From contig JAMCQK010000122.1 in NCBI GenBank assembly GCA_023382135.1, forward strand, positions 314 through 10,598: a DNA stretch of 10,285 nucleotides. Direction: 5' to 3'. Below the pieces are notes generated by a model. It was given only the letters and a program-made list of their open reading frames with translations, had not been told where the DNA came from and searched no databases. This document shows, in pieces, positions 6,207 to 10,285 of this stretch. A program made the translations under genes and the position numbers. Each line of letters starts with the position of its first letter. Position 1 is the first letter of the stretch. Origin of the DNA: Deinococcus sp. Lineage in GTDB: Bacteria; Deinococcota; Deinococci; Deinococcales; Thermaceae.

Positions 6207-7367
6207 ATGCTCGACTATTTTGCCATCCAAGATCTCTTGTCTGATGAAGAGCGCGAAGTGCAGAAGGCCGCACGTAAATTCCTCGAGGCCGAAGCTTTAC
6301 CCCATATCAGCTCATGGTGGGAAGAAGGCAAATTCCCCACGCAACTGATCAAAAAGTTTGGCAAGATGGGCTTTTTGGGTCCCACAATTCCTCCCGAATA
6401 CGGGGGTGCCGGGGTCTCCGGTGCGGCTTATGGGTTAATTGCCTATGAGCTGGAGCGCATCGACTCCGGCCTCCGCAGCTTCGCCAGCGTGCAAAGCGCG
6501 TTGGTGATGTACCCCATCTACGCTTTCGGCTCCGAGGAGCAAAAGAAAGCGTATCTGCCAAAACTGGCTAGCGGCGAAATGGTGGGATGTTTTGGCCTTA
6601 CCGAGCACGACGGTGGAAGCGATCCCGACGGCAACATGAAGACCCGCGCCCGCAAAGATGGAGATAACTACATCCTGAATGGGACCAAGATGTGGATCAC
6701 CAACGGCAACCTGGCGCAGATCGCTGTGGTCTGGGCCAAGGATGACGCGGGAAAAGTACGCGGATTTATTGTGGATACCAGCTCAAAAGGATTCAAGGCC
6801 AACGAGGTCAGGCACAAGATGAGCCTGCGGGCTTCAGTCACAAGCGAATTGGTAATGGAAGACGTGCGTGTACCCGCAAGCCAAATGCTTCCGAAAGCAG
6901 AAGGATTGAAAGAGCCGCTCTCCTGCCTGACCCAAGCGCGCTATGGCATTGCCTGGGGAGCGCTCGGGGCTTTGGAAGCCGTGTACACGGAAGCGGTTGG
7001 CTTTGCCAAGAGCCGCATCACCTTTGGGAAACCCATTGGCTCCAGACAACTGGTGCAAGACAAACTTGTGCGTATGCTTTCAGACCACACCAAGGGATTA
7101 CTGCTCGCTTGGCGCCTTGCGGCGCTCAAAGATTCCGGCACACTTCGCCCCCAGCAAGTTTCACTGGTCAAGCGTGACAACGTACGCGCGGCTTTGAACG
7201 GGGCGCGTTCCGCCCGCGAGATTTTGGGCGGGAGTGGAATTACCCTCGAGTATCACGCCATCCGCCACATGCTGAACCTCGAGACCGTGGACACCTACGA
7301 GGGCACCCACGATATCCACACCTTGATCTTGGGGCGGGATATTACCGGACTGAACGCCTTGGAATAG
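6207..7367 (+). CDS. gcdH: Glutaryl-CoA dehydrogenase (acyl-CoA dehydrogenase family)
   Basis: This 386-residue FAD enzyme should oxidise and decarboxylate glutaryl-CoA to crotonyl-CoA, the last specific step of lysine, hydroxylysine and tryptophan degradation. It aligns by eye along its length with human GCDH: FLGPTIPPEYGGAGVS, AYGLIAYELERIDSGLRS (substrate-binding Arg90), SVQSALVMYPIYAFGSEEQ, GCFGLTEHDGGSDP, WITNGNLAQ, LSLRASVTS-like SLRASVTS, ARYGIAWGALGA, and TYEGTHDIHTLILGR with the catalytic base Glu365. The LERIDSGxRS and YEGTHDIH motifs separate GcdH from short-chain acyl-CoA dehydrogenases. The frame is open back to a TTG at 6174, but the ATG at 6207 gives the usual N-terminus and sits just after a promoter-like sequence. 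It heads a three-gene operon; the next gene begins 6 nt after its stop. Codons 271-279 (ITFGKPIGS) contain the source of the 25-nt inverted copy found in the next gene. Confidence 0.93.
   Translation: MLDYFAIQDLLSDEEREVQKAARKFLEAEALPHISSWWEEGKFPTQLIKKFGKMGFLGPTIPPEYGGAGVSGAAYGLIAYELERIDSGLRSFASVQSALVMYPIYAFGSEEQKKAYLPKLASGEMVGCFGLTEHDGGSDPDGNMKTRARKDGDNYILNGTKMWITNGNLAQIAVVWAKDDAGKVRGFIVDTSSKGFKANEVRHKMSLRASVTSELVMEDVRVPASQMLPKAEGLKEPLSCLTQARYGIAWGALGALEAVYTEAVGFAKSRITFGKPIGSRQLVQDKLVRMLSDHTKGLLLAWRLAALKDSGTLRPQQVSLVKRDNVRAALNGARSAREILGGSGITLEYHAIRHMLNLETVDTYEGTHDIHTLILGRDITGLNALE
7018..7042 (-). repeat. 25-nt inverted repeat, copy in gcdH
   Basis: The reverse complement of this segment is identical over 25 nt to 7530-7554. 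Here it encodes ITFGKPIGS of the dehydrogenase, a stretch the family conserves (RxxFGKPxxxxQ), so this copy is probably the original. Confidence 0.9.
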
Positions 7368-7373
7368 CCCACA

Positions 7374-7913
7374 ATGTCAAGGCCTTATTTTCAGCAACTA
7401 GAGGCTTCGTTGTATCAGGGCAAGGCAGTTCGTGTAGCGCTCAACCAGAGGAGCCTTTCGGGTGTGCCCAACTGGTATCTGGCCGGTTTCAGCGTGGCTC
7501 AAACAGTCTGGAACGTTTTACTTGGCCTCGAGCCAATGGGTTTCCCAAAGGTGACCGGGCAGGCCCATGAGCAGCGTATCAACGAGATGTTGCGGCTGCC
7601 TTTTCCTGTCGGCGTCAGGGATCAGGCTCGAGTTCATCTCTGGTACGAACAAAAGTTTGGTTATCCTGTCTTCCCGTATAGCTCAAGCAAGGATGATATC
7701 GTTTCTTTTCCTGCCACTTGTGCTTTTATTGGCGTGAGTTCAACCGGGCAAGGGCTCGCGGCTTTCAGTGCTTTTGGCCTGGATGACCTTTTTGAGTTCA
7801 CCGTTTGCGCCAACAAGCGACAAATCACTTCCGTCTATGAGAACACCGCACGGCGCCGGCCAGCGAGCCAGCCGGCGCTCAAGGCGATTCCCTGGCATAC
7901 CGAAGCGGCATGA
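7374..7913 (+). CDS. Nucleotidyltransferase-like protein (PF06042-type) lacking its catalytic motif
   Basis: This 179-residue protein matches the pattern of the small PF06042 nucleotidyltransferase-like family. Visible parts are VPNWYLAGFSVAQTVWNVLLG (31-51, the family's aGxvrnxVWxxlxG), DQARVHLWYEQKFG (83-96, usually NQARxH), FPATCAFIGV (112-121, usually wPxTAxAvgV), AFGLDDLF (133-140, usually APFGLdDLF) and LKAIPW (169-174). The family normally has DxDxxYFD plus a short helix between the VWN motif and NQAR. Here only 26 residues separate WNVLLG from PVGVRDQAR, by memory about 15 fewer than usual, and the acidic motif is missing. Residues 53-60 (EPMGFPKV) are encoded by an exact inverted copy of gcdH sequence. 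The substitutions in NQAR, APFG and the terminal WP motif also point to relaxed constraint. The frame is intact and the gene overlaps the next by ATGA, so it is probably translated, but it is unlikely to be an active transferase of this family. Confidence 0.7.
   Translation: MSRPYFQQLEASLYQGKAVRVALNQRSLSGVPNWYLAGFSVAQTVWNVLLGLEPMGFPKVTGQAHEQRINEMLRLPFPVGVRDQARVHLWYEQKFGYPVFPYSSSKDDIVSFPATCAFIGVSSTGQGLAAFSAFGLDDLFEFTVCANKRQITSVYENTARRRPASQPALKAIPWHTEAA
7530..7554 (+). repeat. 25-nt inverted repeat, copy in the nucleotidyltransferase-like gene
   Basis: This segment is exactly the reverse complement of 7018-7042, 488 bp away. It starts on a codon boundary and encodes residues 53-60. Similarity stops abruptly on both sides. 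It lies where the family's DxD motif should be. Confidence 0.9.
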
Positions 7914-9148
7914 GCGCACTCGCAAATATCAAAGTGCTCGACCTCTCCCGCATTCTGGCCGGGCCTTTCTGCACCCAGATGCTGGCGGACCTGGGCGCTA
8001 CTGTCTGGAAAGTTGAACCCCCAACGGGCGATGACACCCGGGCGTGGGGCCCGCCTTTTGTAAAGCCTGCCTTCGTCAGGGGGGGTGGCGTTGATGATTA
8101 TCCAGGGGAAAGCGCCTACTACCTCTCGACAAACCGCGGAAAGAAAGGTCTCGCGGTCAATCTTAAGGACCCCAAGGGGCGGGAAATTGTCCGCAGGCTG
8201 GCGGCTCAAGCCGATGTGCTGGTGGAAAACTACAAAACCGGCAGCCTCGCTCGCTACGGTCTGGATTACGCCACGCTTTCAAAGCTAAATCCGCGCCTCG
8301 TCTATTTGTCCATTACCGGTTACGGACACTCTGGCCCGCGTGCAGAGGAGCCAGGGTACGACGTGGCCATTCAAGGGCTTATCGGCATCATGTCGGTTAC
8401 GGGGGAACCAAATGGGCCGCCGATGCGTGTTCCGGTGGCCTGGATTGACCTAATGACCGGCATGATGGGTGCAAGCGCGGTAATGGCCGCGCTCTTGGAA
8501 CGCAACACCAGCGGGCTTGGGCAACACATTGATCTTTCTCTGCAAGACGTGGGGCTTGCTGCCATGGTGAACCTGGCCCAGAGTTATCTGCTTACGGGCC
8601 GGCTACCGGAGCGTCTGGGCAACGCCCACCCACAGATAGTTCCTTACGGGGCTTTCCAGGCCGAGGATGGCTGGTTCATGCTTACGGTGGGCAACGACGA
8701 GCAGTACCGGAAAACGTGTGAAGCAATTGGACGCCCAGAGCTATGGGCCTACGAAAGGTTCAAGACCAACGCAGGCCGGGTGAACTACCGAAACGAATTA
8801 GTACCAAAGCTGAATGAGGTCTTCCGTACCAAACCCAGGTCAGAATGGATCGAGCGCCTGAGCAAAGCGGGGGTTCCCGCTACACCGGTCAATGACTTGC
8901 GCCAGGCATTTGCCGACCCGCAAGCGCAAGCCCGGGGCATGGTGCAAGAAGTAGAACATCCCACGCTGGGCGCAATTCCGCTTGTTGGTTCTCCACTTGC
9001 TCATTTTTCGCGCACGCCAGCAGAGGTTCGGGTGCACCCGCCCATGCTTGGAGAAAGTACCCAGGAGATTCTGACCGGGGTCTTGGGTTTGAGCGAGGAG
9101 GAGGTGGCGGGCCTCGAGGCCGAAGGCGTAATCAGGGTATCACCCTGA
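7910..9148 (+). CDS. CaiB/BaiF family class III CoA-transferase
   Basis: This 412-residue protein belongs to the class III CoA-transferases (formyl-CoA, carnitine-CoA and succinate-dependent glutarate transferases), which move CoA between carboxylic acids through an aspartyl-CoA thioester. Family marks are VLDLSRILAGPFCTQMLADLGATVWKVE (9-36), GDDTRAWGPP (40-49), ESAYYLSTNRGKKGLAVNLK (67-86), DVLVENYKTGSLARYGLDY, GYDVAIQGLIGIMSVTG, the catalytic Asp180 in AWIDLMTG, and a C-terminal HPPMLGEST. The start ATG overlaps the previous stop as ATGA, a sign of coupled translation. Next to gcdH, as such pairs often are, it most likely activates glutarate to glutaryl-CoA, using succinyl-CoA or another donor; the substrate is inferred from context only. 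The 15 or so residues around 51-66 (VKPAFVRGGGVDDYPG) look like a small insertion relative to the common form. Confidence 0.9.
   Translation: MSALANIKVLDLSRILAGPFCTQMLADLGATVWKVEPPTGDDTRAWGPPFVKPAFVRGGGVDDYPGESAYYLSTNRGKKGLAVNLKDPKGREIVRRLAAQADVLVENYKTGSLARYGLDYATLSKLNPRLVYLSITGYGHSGPRAEEPGYDVAIQGLIGIMSVTGEPNGPPMRVPVAWIDLMTGMMGASAVMAALLERNTSGLGQHIDLSLQDVGLAAMVNLAQSYLLTGRLPERLGNAHPQIVPYGAFQAEDGWFMLTVGNDEQYRKTCEAIGRPELWAYERFKTNAGRVNYRNELVPKLNEVFRTKPRSEWIERLSKAGVPATPVNDLRQAFADPQAQARGMVQEVEHPTLGAIPLVGSPLAHFSRTPAEVRVHPPMLGESTQEILTGVLGLSEEEVAGLEAEGVIRVSP
9132..9148. terminator. Hairpin containing the CoA-transferase stop codon
   Basis: TCAGGGT-ATC-ACCCTGA is a perfect 7-bp stem with a 3-nt loop whose last three bases are the TGA stop. 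It lacks a T-run. It may mark the end of the gcdH operon or be an operator-like palindrome upstream of the aminotransferase promoter. Confidence 0.35.
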
Positions 9149-9177
9149 ACGAAGCAATGGGTCTCTCGCCGCGCACC

Positions 9178-9188
9178 GTACAGGGTAC
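9178..9188. repeat. GTAC-AGG-GTAC repeat upstream of the aminotransferase
   Basis: Two GTAC tetramers separated by AGG sit just before and partly over the proposed -35 region of the next gene. Short and possibly by chance, but it lies in a 74-bp intergenic region with other dyad symmetry. Confidence 0.2.
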
Positions 9189-9215
9189 TTTGGCTACGAT
9201 ACCAAAAGGTATTAT
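9187..9215 (+). promoter_or_regulatory. Probable leaderless promoter of the aminotransferase gene with dyad
   Basis: TATTAT at 9210-9215 is a good -10 box ending 7 nt before the ATG at 9223, and no Shine-Dalgarno is present, so the mRNA is probably leaderless. The -35 is weak: ACTTTG (9187-9192) at 17-nt spacing, or TTTGGC (9189-9194) at 15 nt. An inverted repeat ATACC-AAAA-GGTAT (9199-9212) occupies the spacer and overlaps the -10, a typical operator position. Confidence 0.5.
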
Positions 9216-9222
9216 CTAGCTC

Positions 9223-10285
9223 ATGACTTCACCGTTAGAGTGGAACACCGAACGCCTGATCGAGCAAGACCTGGCCCACCTTTTCCATCCGCTTACCAAC
9301 CTCCACCGCCATAGCAAAACCGGACCGCTGGTACTGGTGGAGGGCAAGGGGTCTAGAGTAAAAGATGCTGATGGCAAATGGTATGTAGATGGTTTCGCCG
9401 GCCTCTGGAATGTCAACGTTGGCCATGGACGCACAGCGCTGGCCGAAGTGGCCAAAAAGCAGATTCTGCAGCTCGCGTTCCAACCGACCTTCTTTGGCCT
9501 GGCAACGCCACCGGCTATCGAGCTTGCCAGCAAGCTGGCGGAGATGCTGCCACAGCACTCGCACTTCCAGTTCACCTCGGGCGGAGCAGAGTCGAATGAG
9601 ACAGCCATCAAAGTTGCCCGCTACTACTGGGCTTTGGAGGGCAAGCCGGACAAGGTAAAAATTATTTCCCGGCGTATGTCCTATCACGGGATTGCCATGG
9701 GTGCGCTGGCGGCCACCGGCATGCCTGCGTATCACCAGGACTTTGGCCCGCTGCCGCCTGGGTTCGTGCATGTGGCAGCACCTTACGCTTACCGCAATAA
9801 TCCCGGGCTTTCAGAAAATGAATTTGTGGCAATGCTGGTAAAAGAGCTGGAAGAACTGATTGCCAAAGAAGGGGCGGAGACCATCGCGGCGTTCATCGGC
9901 GAACCGGTGCAGGGCGCCGGGGGAGTAGTGGTGCCGCCAGAAGGATACTGGCAGGCCATGGTTCCGGTTCTTAAGCGTCACAGTATCTTGCTGATTGCCG
10001 ATGAGGTGATCACCGGCTTTGGCCGCACCGGCGGGATGTTCGGGCAAGAAACATACAGCTTCAGCGCCGACATTACCTCGATGGCCAAAGGCATTACTTC
10101 TGGCTATGTGCCGCTGGGCGCGGTAGGGGTCAGCCCGGCAATTTATCAGCGTCTTTCGGCCCCGGACCGGGTGTTCATGCATGGCTTCACCTACTCTGGC
10201 CACCCGGTGGCTTGTGCTGTGGCGCTCACGAATATCAAGATCATCGAGCAGGAAAACCTGGCGGAGAATGCCCGCGTCCGGGGGG
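9223..10285 (+). CDS. Class III (omega) aminotransferase, 3' partial
   Basis: The frame runs off the right edge after 354 residues; the family is usually about 430-460 residues. It is a PLP-dependent fold-type I class III aminotransferase. Visible marks are DADGKWYVDGFAGLWNVNVGHGR (48-70), FTSGGAESNETAIKVARYYW (117-136, phosphate-binding Gly-Gly), YHGIAMGALAATG (154-166), FIGEPVQGAGG (224-234), the cofactor-binding Asp260 in LIADEVITGFGRTG, and the Schiff-base Lys289 in SMAKGITSGYVPLGA. The overall pattern is closest to the beta-alanine/putrescine/taurine:pyruvate type. Such enzymes move an amino group from an omega-amino compound to pyruvate or a keto acid and leave a semialdehyde. It follows the gcdH and CoA-transferase genes, so 5-aminovalerate is a possible substrate, but it has its own promoter and this link is inference. 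The start is the ATG immediately after the TATTAT box. Confidence 0.9.
   Translation, partial: MTSPLEWNTERLIEQDLAHLFHPLTNLHRHSKTGPLVLVEGKGSRVKDADGKWYVDGFAGLWNVNVGHGRTALAEVAKKQILQLAFQPTFFGLATPPAIELASKLAEMLPQHSHFQFTSGGAESNETAIKVARYYWALEGKPDKVKIISRRMSYHGIAMGALAATGMPAYHQDFGPLPPGFVHVAAPYAYRNNPGLSENEFVAMLVKELEELIAKEGAETIAAFIGEPVQGAGGVVVPPEGYWQAMVPVLKRHSILLIADEVITGFGRTGGMFGQETYSFSADITSMAKGITSGYVPLGAVGVSPAIYQRLSAPDRVFMHGFTYSGHPVACAVALTNIKIIEQENLAENARVRG

Noticed and set aside
9235..9771. 178-codon open frame on the minus strand opposite the aminotransferase
   Set aside because: The plus-strand frame is an unmistakable class III aminotransferase that runs to the window edge; the minus frame shows no family pattern.

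Overview
The window looks like chromosomal DNA of a GC-rich bacterium of the Deinococcus-Thermus lineage, most likely a Meiothermus/Calidithermus-type member of the Thermaceae. This is inferred from protein style, from genes starting right after a -10-like box with no Shine-Dalgarno sequence (leaderless starts), and from a marked excess of the hexamer CTCGAG. No rRNA, tRNA or CRISPR array was seen.

Region 1 (about 1-3514) is a cell-envelope and division block. It holds the end of a coiled-coil plus degenerate LytM protein (EnvC type) on the plus strand. Converging on it are two minus-strand genes, ftsE and the ribosome hibernation factor gene hpf. Divergent from ftsE is a secreted C-terminal processing protease (CtpA, family S41). 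In many bacteria ftsE, ftsX, an M23/EnvC gene and a ctpA gene form one cluster; here the same set appears rearranged on both strands, with ftsX not in view. Region 2 (3575-5959) is a two-gene ABC exporter: an ATPase and a roughly 12-helix membrane protein.

The non-coding stretch 5960-6206 holds a compact 117-bp element with 13-bp perfect terminal inverted repeats and an inner perfect 12-bp hairpin (MITE-like, possibly acting as a terminator). It is followed by a palindrome and a probable leaderless promoter.

Region 3 (6207-9148) is a tight operon of glutaryl-CoA dehydrogenase (gcdH), a small nucleotidyltransferase-like protein, and a CaiB/BaiF class III CoA-transferase. The last two overlap by ATGA. 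The CoA-transferase could make glutaryl-CoA, which GcdH would oxidise and decarboxylate to crotonyl-CoA. A class III aminotransferase follows with its own probable leaderless promoter and runs off the right edge; it could supply the semialdehyde upstream of glutarate, for example from 5-aminovalerate in lysine degradation, but that link is inference.

The most unusual observation is a 25-nt exact inverted copy of part of gcdH inside the neighbouring nucleotidyltransferase-like gene. It lies exactly where that family normally carries its catalytic Asp motif, which is missing here. This looks like a templated deletion-insertion that removed the active site while keeping the reading frame.
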